64,000 nt of DNA from Tenacibaculum sp. M341 (GCF_004337695.1 NZ_SJXJ01000008.1:62001-126000); one strand, 5' to 3'; shown: positions 27,685 to 36,691, counted from the first letter of the stretch. Numbers and translations are program-made. The notes: a model not told the origin generated them from the letters alone.

Positions 27685-27960
27685 TTAGATAATAGCTAAT
27701 ATATCTGACTCTCTCATCATTAAATAATCGTTACCTTCGAATTTTAATTCTGTACCAGAATATTTTCCATACAATACAGTATCTCCAACTTTTACTGTTA
27801 ATGGTTCGTCTTTTTTACCATTTCCTATGGCAACAACAGTACCTTTTTGAGGTTTTTCTTTTGCGTTATCAGGAATGATAATTCCAGATGCGGTTGTAGT
27901 TTCAGCTGCAGCTGGTTCTACAAGAACTCTATCTGCTAAAGGTTTAATGTTTAATCCCAT
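27685..27960 (-). CDS. groS: Co-chaperonin GroES (10 kDa)
   Basis: 91 residues, normal length. [42 protein letters not shown] is the family core, and the mobile loop is the [10 protein letters not shown] segment that docks onto GroEL. It is the first gene of groS - four-helix gene - groL. Upstream (minus strand) lie two TGTCA elements and a TGGCATAATTTCTGT sequence described as a regulatory candidate. Confidence 0.98.
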   Translation of the reverse strand: MGLNIKPLADRVLVEPAAAETTTASGIIIPDNAKEKPQKGTVVAIGNGKKDEPLTVKVGDTVLYGKYSGTELKFEGNDYLMMRESDILAII

Positions 27961-28012
27961 TTTATATTAAAAATTATTGATTAATTCTATTATTTTTCTT
28001 CGTGAATTGAAA

Positions 28013-28046
28013 TGACAGAAATTATGCCATTACATAAAAACTGACA
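28013..28046 (-). promoter_or_regulatory. Candidate heat-shock/sigma-54-like upstream element of groS
   Basis: On the minus strand TGTCAG and CTGTCA occur either side of TGGCATAATTTCTGT. The latter resembles the GG-N10-GC sigma-54 core but with GT in place of GC. About 55 bp before the groS ATG. Suggestive only. Confidence 0.25.
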
Positions 28047-28078
28047 ATTTTACTTAGCTTCATTTATATGTATAAAAA

Positions 28079-28109
28079 AAATGCCATCGTGTCAAAACCG
28101 ATGGCATTT
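28079..28109 (-). terminator. Terminator of the secG operon
   Basis: AAATGCCATCG (28079-28089) pairs with CGATGGCATTT (28099-28109), 9-nt loop; on the minus strand a run of T follows. It lies 20 bp after the secG stop. Confidence 0.88.
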
Positions 28110-28129
28110 GTTTTTGTATGATATGTATC

Positions 28130-28471
28130 TTATTTTACAGTGTCTTTTGTAGCGCTGTCAGCTTCAGCAGGAGTAGTAGTTTCAGGAGTTGTAACTTCTA
28201 CACCATCTAAAGTGTTGTCTAATTCAGGAGCACTTTCTCTTCCACCTCTTTCGATAGCAAAATTTGATAATAAAATCAAAGCAAACATTGCAATAGCTAA
28301 TGTCCATGTAGTTCTATCTAAGAAGTTATTTGTGTTTTGTACACCACCAATATTCATTCCTCCGCCACCGAACGTAGAAGATAATCCTCCTCCTTTTGGG
28401 TTTTGTACCATTACAATTAATATTAGTGCAATTGCAACTATGATGATTAAGATTAAAATTGGTAAATACAT
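28130..28471 (-). CDS. secG: Preprotein translocase subunit SecG
   Basis: 113 residues with two membrane helices: LPILILIIIVAIALILIVMV, then the family motif QNPKGGGLSSTFGGGG, then TTWTLAIAMFALILLSNFAI. An acidic, Thr/Pro-rich tail (GVEVTTPETTTPAEAD) follows, as in other Bacteroidota SecG. It assists SecYE in protein export. Last gene of the miaB-to-secG minus-strand run, 4 bp after the preceding gene. Confidence 0.95.
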   Translation of the reverse strand: MYLPILILIIIVAIALILIVMVQNPKGGGLSSTFGGGGMNIGGVQNTNNFLDRTTWTLAIAMFALILLSNFAIERGGRESAPELDNTLDGVEVTTPETTTPAEADSATKDTVK

Positions 28472-28475
28472 ATAT

Positions 28476-29213
28476 TTAAAGTTTTTGTAAAATTCGTATC
28501 TTTTTTATTTGGTCTGCAAAGAAACCACTTTTTTCTGGATATTTCAAACTTAATATTTCATATGCTTTAACAGCATTGTCATATTTTTTTTGTTCTAAGT
28601 ATATTTTAGCCAATGTTTCTGTCATTGGTAAGATATCTTGCTCTGCTTGTTTCGGTTTAGATTTTACAGGAGCATGTTTATCTATTCTCGATATTTTCGG
28701 GTTGTTTGTGATAAAACGATCAATAATATTGTCTTGTAAAGATTTAGAGTCGTCTTTTGGTTTTTCTTCAACAGTAGGTGCATCTTCTACTTCTTTTTCA
28801 GGCGGTGTGTCACCTGATAACTGTAACCATTGATTAAAAGAAAAGGTTTCATTTCTGGTAAAAGAAAGCGGTTTTCCTATTTCCAAATCACTTTCTACCT
28901 GTTCTTTTACATTTAAAGATTCTTTTGCAACTGAAGTCTCTTTTTTACTTCCTGTAGGCTCAGAGATTTTAGTATTAAAAATTTCCGAAGTAATGAAATC
29001 AAATAAAACAGTTCTGTCTGTGGTGTAAGCAGCCGCTTTTTTTAATTCATTATTATATTTGAAACTTTCATCGTTTTTTAATGCTTTTAAATACAATGCT
29101 CTTGCAGACTGAAAATAAGGATATTGATTTACTATATCGTTAAGGTTATTAGCGATTTTTCCTTCTATTTTTTCAGGATGGTTAAGTATTTCTACAAATG
29201 ATTCTTTTACCAT
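28476..29213 (-). CDS. TPR-like protein of unknown function, in the lptE-secG operon
   Basis: 245 residues, no signal peptide. The N-terminal half is helical (MVKESFVEILNHPEKIEGKIANNLNDIVNQYPYFQSARALYLKALKN), the middle is low-complexity and charged, and the C-terminus holds one tetratricopeptide repeat (ETLAKIYLEQKKYDNAVKAYEILSLKYPEKSGFFADQIKKI). A protein of this layout is regularly found between lptE and secG in Flavobacteria (recollection). Its ATG overlaps the end of lptE by 7 nt, so translation is coupled. Confidence 0.8.
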   Translation of the reverse strand: MVKESFVEILNHPEKIEGKIANNLNDIVNQYPYFQSARALYLKALKNDESFKYNNELKKAAAYTTDRTVLFDFITSEIFNTKISEPTGSKKETSVAKESLNVKEQVESDLEIGKPLSFTRNETFSFNQWLQLSGDTPPEKEVEDAPTVEEKPKDDSKSLQDNIIDRFITNNPKISRIDKHAPVKSKPKQAEQDILPMTETLAKIYLEQKKYDNAVKAYEILSLKYPEKSGFFADQIKKIRILQKL

Positions 29214-29725
29214 TTTGCTACAGATGCATTAAAGATATCTTGATGAATACGTGTTAAAATTTCTTCTAAAGCTGTTTCTAAAACACTTCCAGAAAGTTGT
29301 GCAGAAGCATCAAAATCAGAATAAAAAGAGAATCGTTGTTCAAAATCGTCTTTTTCGTTTAGTTTATTTGTAAAACGAACATTTACTGTAATTGTTAATC
29401 TGTTTTGAGCAGCTGCTTGCGTTCCCTGGCTAGCAGTAGCACTCATCGGACTAATTCTGTAACCTGTAATTTCTCCCTCAAAATGTAAATCACCACCATT
29501 TCTAACCAAGGTTAAATTTGTTTGACGTGTAAACAAATCCTGAAAATCTTGAGTGAATTTCTGACTTAAAGTAGGTTCTACTAAAGGAGCTTGATTAGGG
29601 AAAAAATCTATTTGAATAGTTTTTGCATCTCCAGTGTTTCCTCCAGTAAAAGAATATACACCACATGCACTTAGTAAAATTAAGCTACAAAAGATTAGTA
29701 TAGATTGATATATTTTTTGCTTCAT
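29207..29725 (-). CDS. lptE: LptE-like lipopolysaccharide-assembly lipoprotein
   Basis: 172 residues. The lipobox LILLSAC places the acylated Cys at residue 21; GVYSFTGGN directly after it is typical of Bacteroidota LptE. The body has the pattern of LptE (TIQIDFFPNQAPLVEPTLSQKFTQDFQDLFTRQTNL.., DLHFEGEITGYRI, VNVRFTNKLNEKDDFEQRFSFYSDFDA). It plugs LptD in the outer membrane for LPS insertion. It lies 36 bp after the sigma-54 activator gene. Confidence 0.92.
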   Translation of the reverse strand: MKQKIYQSILIFCSLILLSACGVYSFTGGNTGDAKTIQIDFFPNQAPLVEPTLSQKFTQDFQDLFTRQTNLTLVRNGGDLHFEGEITGYRISPMSATASQGTQAAAQNRLTITVNVRFTNKLNEKDDFEQRFSFYSDFDASAQLSGSVLETALEEILTRIHQDIFNASVAKW

Positions 29726-29761
29726 TTTTAATTGTTTTGATTGAGAACGAGATAGAAAGTA

Positions 29762-31006
29762 TTACAAATCGTATTGCTTAATTTTTCGGTATAAAGTTCT
29801 TTCAGATATACCAAGCTCTTTGGCTGCTAGTTTACGTTTTCCTTTGTTTCTATCTAATGATTTTCTAATCATTTCTACTTCTTTTTCTTGTAAAGATAAA
29901 CTTTCGTGTTCTTCAATTGTCTCAATAAAATCATAATTGTTTTGAGAAGAAGTTTCAGGTATTTGTACTACTTCCACATCATGAGAAACATTAGAGTTAA
30001 CAGGGGTAATCTCTTCTTTATTGTCGTAAATACGTTGAATGATATTTCTGTTTTCTTCTTGAACCTCTTTATTGTTCCCATTTTGCATTAAATCAAGAGT
30101 CAACTTTTTCAAGTCATTGATGTCATTACGCATATCAAATAATATCTTATACATAATGTCTCGTTCACTAGCAAAATCACTAGAAGAAGATTTATCTTCT
30201 ACTAAAACAGGCAAGTTTCCAGTAGTATTTGGTAAATATTGAATCAAAATTTCAGGAGAGATAATTCTATCTTCTTCCATTATAGAAATTTGTTCAGCAA
30301 TATTTTTTAATTGTCTAATATTTCCAGGGAATGTATAATTTTGTAAAACTCTACTAGCGTTTTCATCTAAACGAATGACAGGAATTCGGTTTTTTTGAGC
30401 AAAATCAGAAGCAAACTTTCTAAACAATAAATTAATATCATTTCCTCTTTCCCTTAAAGGAGGTAAAGAAATTTCAATAGTACTTAAACGATAATATAAG
30501 TCTTCTCTAAACTTACCTTTTCTAATTGCTTCATGCATTTTTACATTTGTAGCAGCTACAATTCGAACGTTCGTTTTTTGTACTTGAGAAGAACCTACCT
30601 TTATAAATTCACCATTCTCTAAAACACGTAATAATCTTACTTGAGTAGTAAGTGGTAACTCTCCAACTTCATCTAAAAAAATGGTACCGCCATCAGCCAC
30701 TTCAAAATATCCTTTTCTAGTGGTAGTTGCACCTGTAAAAGCACCTTTCTCATGTCCAAAAAGTTCACTGTCAATAGTTCCTTCAGGAATCGCTCCACAG
30801 TTTACAGCAATATACTTAGCATGTTTTCTATGTGAAAGTTGGTGTATAATTTTAGGAATACTTTCTTTACCAACTCCACTTTCTCCAGTAGCAAGTACAG
30901 AAATATCAGTAGGTGCTACTCGAACAGCTTTTTCAATAGCTCTGTTCAATTGTACATCGTTACCAATAATACCGAAGCGTTGTTTTATTCCGTGTGAGTT
31001 TTCCAT
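29762..31006 (-). CDS. Sigma-54-dependent transcriptional activator (no receiver domain)
   Basis: 414 residues. The AAA+ domain begins within about 25 residues of the start: Walker A GESGVGKE, the sigma-54-contacting loop GAFTGA, Walker B GGTIFLDEVGEL and FREDLYYRLSTIEISLPPLRER. A linker of low conservation (about 270-360) precedes a C-terminal Fis-type helix-turn-helix (NKGKRKLAAKELGISERTLYRKIKQYDL). There is no N-terminal receiver, GAF or PAS domain, so activity must be set by another protein, by expression level or by the linker. Its position in a run with miaB, lptE and secG suggests a link with envelope biogenesis. Confidence 0.93.
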   Translation of the reverse strand: MENSHGIKQRFGIIGNDVQLNRAIEKAVRVAPTDISVLATGESGVGKESIPKIIHQLSHRKHAKYIAVNCGAIPEGTIDSELFGHEKGAFTGATTTRKGYFEVADGGTIFLDEVGELPLTTQVRLLRVLENGEFIKVGSSQVQKTNVRIVAATNVKMHEAIRKGKFREDLYYRLSTIEISLPPLRERGNDINLLFRKFASDFAQKNRIPVIRLDENASRVLQNYTFPGNIRQLKNIAEQISIMEEDRIISPEILIQYLPNTTGNLPVLVEDKSSSSDFASERDIMYKILFDMRNDINDLKKLTLDLMQNGNNKEVQEENRNIIQRIYDNKEEITPVNSNVSHDVEVVQIPETSSQNNYDFIETIEEHESLSLQEKEVEMIRKSLDRNKGKRKLAAKELGISERTLYRKIKQYDL

Positions 31007-31195
31007 TTAAAAATTATACTTTTCTTTACAGTGATGCTCTTTCTTTTTTACGGTTGTACCGTCTGCTTTTATTTCAAGGATTTCTTTTTCTTCACATTCT
31101 TTATGGTCATTACTTTTTATAATGAATAAGACTATAAAAATCGTAAACACGATTAATGAAGAAATAAAAAAAATATTTTTCTTTTGGTTATTCAT
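31007..31195 (-). CDS. Small single-span membrane protein
   Basis: 62 residues: a basic start (MNNQKKN), one hydrophobic helix (IFFISSLIVFTIFIVLFII), then a charged tail with two Cys and a His pair (HKECEEKEILEI..KKKEHHCKEK). Its stop touches the start of the sigma-54 activator gene, and it follows miaB by 22 bp, so it is part of the same transcript. The Cys/His tail may bind a metal or be a disulphide; it could modulate the receiver-less activator (speculation). Confidence 0.65.
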   Translation of the reverse strand: MNNQKKNIFFISSLIVFTIFIVLFIIKSNDHKECEEKEILEIKADGTTVKKKEHHCKEKYNF

Positions 31196-31217
31196 TTTAT
31201 AGTAATAGGAGTTTTAA

Positions 31218-32672
31218 TTAATTATTATCTGAATACCCTACAGCAGTTCCTTTTAATGTAGTAGTTGTACAATCTTCAATTTTTACATTTACAAATTCTC
31301 CCATTTTATAATTTTCTTTAGGGAAAACAACTACTGTGTTCTGAGTGTTACGTCCTTTCCATTCGTTTTCATTCTTTTTAGAAGTTCCTTCAATTAAAAC
31401 TTCTTGAACTTGACCAACATGTTCTTTAGCTCTGTATAAACTATGTTTTTGTTGTAAGTTGATGATTTCTTGTAAGCGACGTTTTTTTACTGCTAAAGGA
31501 ATATCGTCTTCCATCTTTTTAGCAGCTAAAGTTCCTGGTCTTTCAGAATAAGCAAACATAAACCCGAAGCTATATTTTACTCTTTCCATTAAGTCAAGAG
31601 TGTCTTTGTGGTCTTCTTCTGTTTCTCCACAGAATCCAGCAATCATATCTTGACTTAAGTTCATTTCAGGAACTATCTTATAAATATTCTCTACCAATTC
31701 TAAATACTCTTCTCTAGTATGTAAACGATTCATTGCTTTTAACATACTATTACTTCCACTTTGAATAGGTAGGTGAATGTATTTACAAATATTTTTATGC
31801 TTAGCCATCACATGAATTACATCTAAAGTCATGTCTTGTGGATTAGAAGTAGAAAAACGAAAACGCATTTTCGGGAACTCATTAGCACACATATCTAAAA
31901 GTTGCGCAAAATTTACAGCGGTAGCTTTCGCCATTTCAGATGCTTTTTTGAAATCTTTTTTCAATCCGCCACCATACCATAAATAAGAATCAACATTTTG
32001 TCCTAATAAAGTAATTTCTTTAAAATTCTTTTCATGCATCGAACGAATTTCAGCAATAATACTTTGTGGATCTCTACTACGCTCTCTACCACGAGTAAAC
32101 GGAACAACACAGAAAGTACACATATTATCACAACCACGAGTAATAGAAACAAACGCAGAAACCCCATTAGAGTTTAAACGGACAGGAGAAACATCAGCAT
32201 AGGTTTCTTCTTTAGAAAGAATCACATTTACAGCATCTCGTCCAGCTTCAACTTCTTCAACTAAATTAGGTAAATCTCTGTAGGCATCTGGCCCTACAAC
32301 TAAGTCAACAATTTTTTCTTCTTCTAAAAACTTAGCTTTTAAACGTTCTGCCATACAACCTAATACACCAACCTTCATTTTAGGATTGTGTTTTTTAGCG
32401 TGGTTGTATTTTTGTAAACGATTACGTACCGTTTGTTCAGCTTTTTCTCTAATAGAACAAGTATTTACTAGTACTAAATCAGCTTCTTCAATATTACCAG
32501 TGGTATTGAAACCTTCTTCAGCTAAAATAGCTGCAACAATTTCACTATCATTCATGTTCATTTGGCAACCGTAGCTTTCTATAAAAAGCTTTTTTGTATT
32601 GCCATCCTTCTGTTCTGTTAATAAAGGTTTCCCCTGTATTTTCTCGTTGATTACTTTTTCAGTCGGTTTCAT
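31218..32672 (-). CDS. miaB: tRNA-2-methylthio-N6-dimethylallyladenosine synthase
   Basis: 484 residues. An N-terminal MTTase [4Fe-4S] domain (SYGCQMNMNDSEIVAAIL, Cys36 first ligand; TCSIREKAE; GCMAERL) is followed by the radical-SAM motif (RGCDNMCTFCVVPFTRGRERSR) and a C-terminal TRAM domain (LIEGTSKKNENEWKGRNTQN..). It adds the methylthio group to i6A37 in tRNA. First gene of the six-gene minus-strand run ending in secG. The start at 32672 (MKPTEKVINEK) is the one usual in the family. Confidence 0.97.
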   Translation of the reverse strand: MKPTEKVINEKIQGKPLLTEQKDGNTKKLFIESYGCQMNMNDSEIVAAILAEEGFNTTGNIEEADLVLVNTCSIREKAEQTVRNRLQKYNHAKKHNPKMKVGVLGCMAERLKAKFLEEEKIVDLVVGPDAYRDLPNLVEEVEAGRDAVNVILSKEETYADVSPVRLNSNGVSAFVSITRGCDNMCTFCVVPFTRGRERSRDPQSIIAEIRSMHEKNFKEITLLGQNVDSYLWYGGGLKKDFKKASEMAKATAVNFAQLLDMCANEFPKMRFRFSTSNPQDMTLDVIHVMAKHKNICKYIHLPIQSGSNSMLKAMNRLHTREEYLELVENIYKIVPEMNLSQDMIAGFCGETEEDHKDTLDLMERVKYSFGFMFAYSERPGTLAAKKMEDDIPLAVKKRRLQEIINLQQKHSLYRAKEHVGQVQEVLIEGTSKKNENEWKGRNTQNTVVVFPKENYKMGEFVNVKIEDCTTTTLKGTAVGYSDNN

Positions 32673-32700
32673 ATTCTAATAAATCGTTCTAAGTAGGCGG

Positions 32701-32708
32701 CAAAGATA
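32701..32708 (-). promoter_or_regulatory. -7 box of the miaB operon
   Basis: On the minus strand TATCTTTG then CCGCC, 28 nt before the ATG. A TTG lies 23 nt upstream on the same strand. The TTTGCCGCC junction is identical to that of queA. Confidence 0.6.
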
Positions 32709-32931
32709 CAACCAAAATATATGTTTTGTGACAAATTGTCATAAAAAATAAAATCATTTAACAAACAACTAGCTGTTTTGTGTTAGGGAAATAGGATGTT
32801 GATCTTATAGATTTGTAAGAAAAAGTATAAAAAGGATGTAATTTGAAAGTTTTTTTTGAAAAAAAAAGGTAAATTTTCATTTAAATTAGCGTTAATTCTT
32901 TCAAAAGGATTTCAAATAAAAAAAAACTATA

Positions 32932-32939
32932 TACTTTTG
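32932..32939 (+). promoter_or_regulatory. -7 box of topA
   Basis: TACTTTTG, followed by C, 50 nt before the topA ATG. Good match to TAnnTTTG; no obvious -33 TTG. Confidence 0.55.
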
Positions 32940-32989
32940 CACTTTAAAAAATGTTGTACTTTTCAGCATTAAAAAGAAAAAAATAATAC

Positions 32990-35476
32990 ATGGCAAAAAA
33001 TTTAGTAATTGTTGAGTCACCCGCGAAGGCTAAGACTATTGAAAAGTTTTTAGGTAAAGATTTTCAAGTAGAATCTAGTTTCGGACATATTGCTGATTTA
33101 CCCTCTAAGGAGTTAGGAGTTGATGTTGAAGGAGACTTTAGTCCCAAGTACATTGTATCGTCAGATAAAAAATCTGTTGTTAAAAAATTAAAGGATTTAG
33201 CAAAGAAAGCAGAAATTGTTTGGCTAGCATCCGATGAGGATCGTGAGGGAGAAGCAATTGCTTGGCACTTGGCAGAGCAATTAAAATTAAAAAAAGACAA
33301 TACTAAAAGGATTGTATTTAACTCTATTACAAAGAATGCAATTTTAAAAGCCATAGAAAATCCAAGAACAATTAACTATAACTTAGTAGATGCGCAACAA
33401 GCACGAAGAGTTTTAGATAGAATTGTAGGTTACGAATTATCTCCTGTATTATGGAGAAAAGTAAAAGCAGGTTTATCTGCGGGTAGAGTCCAATCTGTAG
33501 CTGTTAGATTAATTGTTGAGCGTGAAAGAAGTATTGAAGAGTTTACACCTAAAGCTTCCTACAGAGTAGATGCTGAGTTTATAAATGCTGATGGAAAAAA
33601 GGTAAAAGCTAAATTATCTAAAAACTTTAGTACTAAAGAAGAGGCCGAAGCATTTTTAAAGTCATGTGTAAATGCAGTCTTTAATGTTGCAGATTTACAA
33701 ACAAAACCTGCAAAAAAATCTCCAGCTGCTCCTTTTACAACTTCTACATTGCAACAGGAAGCTTCAAGAAAGCTTGGATTTCCAGTAGCAAAAACGATGT
33801 TAATGGCACAACGTTTATATGAAGCCGGATTAATAACATACATGAGAACAGATAGTGTGCATTTATCTCCTGAAGCAATGGATGCAGCTGCTCAAGAAAT
33901 TGAAAGTTCTTATGGTAAAGAATACAGTAAGCCGAGAAAATTTTCAACAAAATCAAAAGGAGCTCAAGAAGCACACGAGGCTATTCGTCCAACGAATTTA
34001 GATAGGCACGATGTTTCGGTTGATTTTGATCAAGATAGATTGTATAGCTTAATTTGGAAAAGAACAATTGCTTCTCAAATGAGTGAGGCGCAGTTGGAGA
34101 GAACCAATGTTAAAATAGCTAATAATAAAAATGATAAGGAGTTTACTGCAAATGGAGAGGTAATTACTTTTGAAGGATTTTTAAAAGTCTATTTAGAAGG
34201 TACTGATAATGAAGATGAAGAGCAAGCAGGAATGTTACCTAAAATGAATGTAGGTGAGGAGTTAAGTAATGAATATATTACTACTACAGAAAGATATACA
34301 AGGCCACCAGCAAGATATACTGAAGCTTCTTTGGTAAAACATTTAGAAGAATTAGGTATTGGAAGACCATCTACATATGCTCCGACTATTTCTACAGTGC
34401 AAAGAAGGGGGTATGTTGAAAAGGGAACTGCTGAAGGAGTTGAAAGAAACTATGTTCAGATTCTTTTAAAACAAAATGAAATATCTGAAAAAGTATTAAT
34501 AGAGAAGGTAGGAGCTGACAAAGGGAAGTTAATGCCAACAGATATTGGTAATATTGTAAATGATTTTCTTGTAGAGAATTTTAAAGGTATTCTTGATTAC
34601 GGTTTTACAGCAAAAGTTGAGTCTGATTTTGATGAAATTGCTGAAGGGAAAGAAAATTGGATTTCTATGATTAAAGATTTCTATAAAGATTTTCATCCGA
34701 ATGTAAAAGATGTAGCTGAAAATGCAGAAAGAGCTAGTGGACAACGTTTGTTAGGTATAGACCCAGACTCTGGAAAGAATGTGTATGTAAGATTAGGAAG
34801 ATTTGGAGCAATGATTCAAATTGGTGAAGCTACAGATGAAGAGAAACCTAAATTCGCAAGTCTTCAAGGAGATCAAACAATGAGTTCGATTACTTATGAA
34901 GAAGCAATGGACTTGTTTAAGTTGCCTAAAACATTAGGTGAGTACGAAGCAAAAGAAGTTGTAGTGGCAAACGGACGCTTTGGACCTTACATTAAATTTG
35001 ATGGTAAATATGTTTCTTTAGATAAAGCTGAAAATCCAATGTCTGTAGATATGGATAGAGCTATAGAATTAATTGAGGCTAAAAGAAAAGCAGATGCGCC
35101 TATTGGAGAGTATGAAGGAATGCCAATTCAAAAAGGTGTAGGGCGTTTTGGACCATTTATTAAATGGAACTCAATTTTTATCAATGTAAATAAGAAATAT
35201 GACTTCGATAATCTTACGCAAGCAGATTTAGAGGAATTGATTGAAGATAAGAAGAAAAAAGAACGAGAAAAATTAATCCATAACTGGGAAGATGAAGGTA
35301 TTAGAGTTGAAAAAGCAAGATGGGGTAGATTTAATGTAATTAAAGGAAAAACTAAGATTGAGTTGCCTAAAACAACTGAAATCGAAAAGTTTACTAAGGA
35401 AGATGCTATTAAGTTAATTGATTCGCAGAAAAAAACTACGAAAAAATCAACTAGAAAGACTTCAAAAAAGAAATAA
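32990..35476 (+). CDS. topA: DNA topoisomerase I (type IA)
   Basis: 828 residues. An N-terminal TOPRIM domain (KNLVIVESPAKAKTIEKFLG, with ASDEDREGEAIAWHL) and the active site Tyr284 in GLITYMRTDS are clear. The C-terminus has repeated GRFGPFIK-type units (RLGRFGAMIQIG, GRFGPYIKFDGKYVS, GVGRFGPFIKWN, RWGRFNVIKG) and ends in a Lys/Thr-rich basic tail. There are no zinc-ribbon cysteines, the usual state in Bacteroidota. It relaxes negative supercoils. Confidence 0.98.
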   Translation: MAKNLVIVESPAKAKTIEKFLGKDFQVESSFGHIADLPSKELGVDVEGDFSPKYIVSSDKKSVVKKLKDLAKKAEIVWLASDEDREGEAIAWHLAEQLKLKKDNTKRIVFNSITKNAILKAIENPRTINYNLVDAQQARRVLDRIVGYELSPVLWRKVKAGLSAGRVQSVAVRLIVERERSIEEFTPKASYRVDAEFINADGKKVKAKLSKNFSTKEEAEAFLKSCVNAVFNVADLQTKPAKKSPAAPFTTSTLQQEASRKLGFPVAKTMLMAQRLYEAGLITYMRTDSVHLSPEAMDAAAQEIESSYGKEYSKPRKFSTKSKGAQEAHEAIRPTNLDRHDVSVDFDQDRLYSLIWKRTIASQMSEAQLERTNVKIANNKNDKEFTANGEVITFEGFLKVYLEGTDNEDEEQAGMLPKMNVGEELSNEYITTTERYTRPPARYTEASLVKHLEELGIGRPSTYAPTISTVQRRGYVEKGTAEGVERNYVQILLKQNEISEKVLIEKVGADKGKLMPTDIGNIVNDFLVENFKGILDYGFTAKVESDFDEIAEGKENWISMIKDFYKDFHPNVKDVAENAERASGQRLLGIDPDSGKNVYVRLGRFGAMIQIGEATDEEKPKFASLQGDQTMSSITYEEAMDLFKLPKTLGEYEAKEVVVANGRFGPYIKFDGKYVSLDKAENPMSVDMDRAIELIEAKRKADAPIGEYEGMPIQKGVGRFGPFIKWNSIFINVNKKYDFDNLTQADLEELIEDKKKKEREKLIHNWEDEGIRVEKARWGRFNVIKGKTKIELPKTTEIEKFTKEDAIKLIDSQKKTTKKSTRKTSKKK

Positions 35477-35514
35477 ATTTTTATATTGCCAACCATTCAC
35501 TAATCCCCAAATTA

Positions 35515-36675
35515 ATGAATATCGATTTTTTGTCTCCAGTAAATGAAAAGGTTTTTGCAAGCATAGAGCCGCAATCACCATCAACACTTGGAAAAAATAT
35601 TGAAATTTACACTGCTCAAAACGGGTTTCCCGATTTGGATGGAGTTTCTTTGGCGATTATTGGAGTTAAAGAAGGTAGGGCTGCCATAGATAACGAGGGC
35701 TGTGGTAACGATCTGTCTAAAATAAGAACAAATTTTTATAAATTATTTCCTGGAAAATGGGAGCTTAAAATAGCTGACATAGGAAATATAGAACCAGGTA
35801 ATACAATAAGTGATACTTATTTTGCAGTTTCACAAGTTGTATCATCTTTAGTGAAAAAAAATATTGTAGTTCTTATAATAGGAGGAAGCCAAGATATTAC
35901 ATATGCGAATTACAGGGCTTACGATTCTTTAGAACAAACAATAAATTTAGCTGTTGTAGACAGCCATTTTGATTTAGGTACAATTGAAGATGAACTTAAT
36001 TCAAAATCATATTTGAGTAAAATTATTATGGATACACCAAATAATTTATTCAATTTTAGTAATATTGGCTATCAAACATATTATAATTCTCAAGAGGAAA
36101 TAGATTTATTACAAAAATTATATTTCGATGCGTTTAGATTAGGTGAAGTGAGAAGAATGGAGTTGATAGAGCCAATTTTAAGAGATGCAGATATAGTAAG
36201 TATAGATATAGGAAGTGTTAAACAGTCAGATGCACCTGCAAATTATAATGCAAACCCGAATGGGTTTTATGGAGAACAATTATGTTCTATAGCAAGATAT
36301 GCAGGAATAAGTGACAAAGTTACCTCTTTTGGTGTCTATGAATATAACGATGTGTTAGATGTTAACAATCAAACTTCTAAATTAATAGCACAAAGTATGT
36401 GGTATTTTATAGAAGGAGTTAATTATAGAGCAAAAGATTATCCATATTCAAGTAAAGAGAGTTACCAGAAGTTTAGCGTAGTTCTTGAAGACGATGACCC
36501 AATAAACTTTTATAAAAGTGATAAAAGTGGACGCTGGTGGATGGAGATAAATTTAATTACGGATAATAAATATAAAAGACATGCGTTAATACCATGTGCA
36601 CATCAAGATTATATAAAGGCGATTGAGCAAAAAATACCTGAAAGGTGGTATAAAGCTCTTCAGAAACTTATATAA
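35515..36675 (+). CDS. Arginase/formimidoylglutamase-fold protein with degenerate metal site
   Basis: 386 residues. The ureohydrolase fold is recognisable: IIGGSQDITYAN (123-127, standing for the GGDHS motif), VVDSHFDLG (149-153, for DAHxD) and IVSIDIGSVKQSDAPA (229-234, for SxDxDxxDP). Of the six manganese ligands of arginase, the GGDH His is Gln126 and the second Asp of DxD is Gly233; the DxHxD set and the first Asp remain. That makes normal two-metal arginase or formimidoylglutamase chemistry doubtful. No signal peptide. It sits between topA and gldK, 91 bp before gldK, so it may be tied to gliding or secretion rather than histidine breakdown (inference). Confidence 0.85.
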   Translation: MNIDFLSPVNEKVFASIEPQSPSTLGKNIEIYTAQNGFPDLDGVSLAIIGVKEGRAAIDNEGCGNDLSKIRTNFYKLFPGKWELKIADIGNIEPGNTISDTYFAVSQVVSSLVKKNIVVLIIGGSQDITYANYRAYDSLEQTINLAVVDSHFDLGTIEDELNSKSYLSKIIMDTPNNLFNFSNIGYQTYYNSQEEIDLLQKLYFDAFRLGEVRRMELIEPILRDADIVSIDIGSVKQSDAPANYNANPNGFYGEQLCSIARYAGISDKVTSFGVYEYNDVLDVNNQTSKLIAQSMWYFIEGVNYRAKDYPYSSKESYQKFSVVLEDDDPINFYKSDKSGRWWMEINLITDNKYKRHALIPCAHQDYIKAIEQKIPERWYKALQKLI

Positions 36676-36683
36676 AAAAAAGT

Positions 36684-36691
36684 TATATTTG
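36684..36691 (+). promoter_or_regulatory. -7 box of the gldKLMN operon
   Basis: TATATTTG matches TAnnTTTG, 75 nt before the gldK ATG and just after the arginase-fold gene stop. It would give gldKLMN its own transcript. Confidence 0.55.

Larger units (their letters stand above)
32673..32989. other. 317-bp divergent promoter region, miaB and topA
   Basis: No gene. It carries one -7 box in each direction (32701-32708 minus, 32932-32939 plus). The remainder is A/T-rich with long A-runs. Confidence 0.7.

Noticed and set aside
35128-35496. 122-residue minus-strand frame over the topA 3' end
   Set aside because: Antisense shadow of the Lys-rich topA tail; no motifs.
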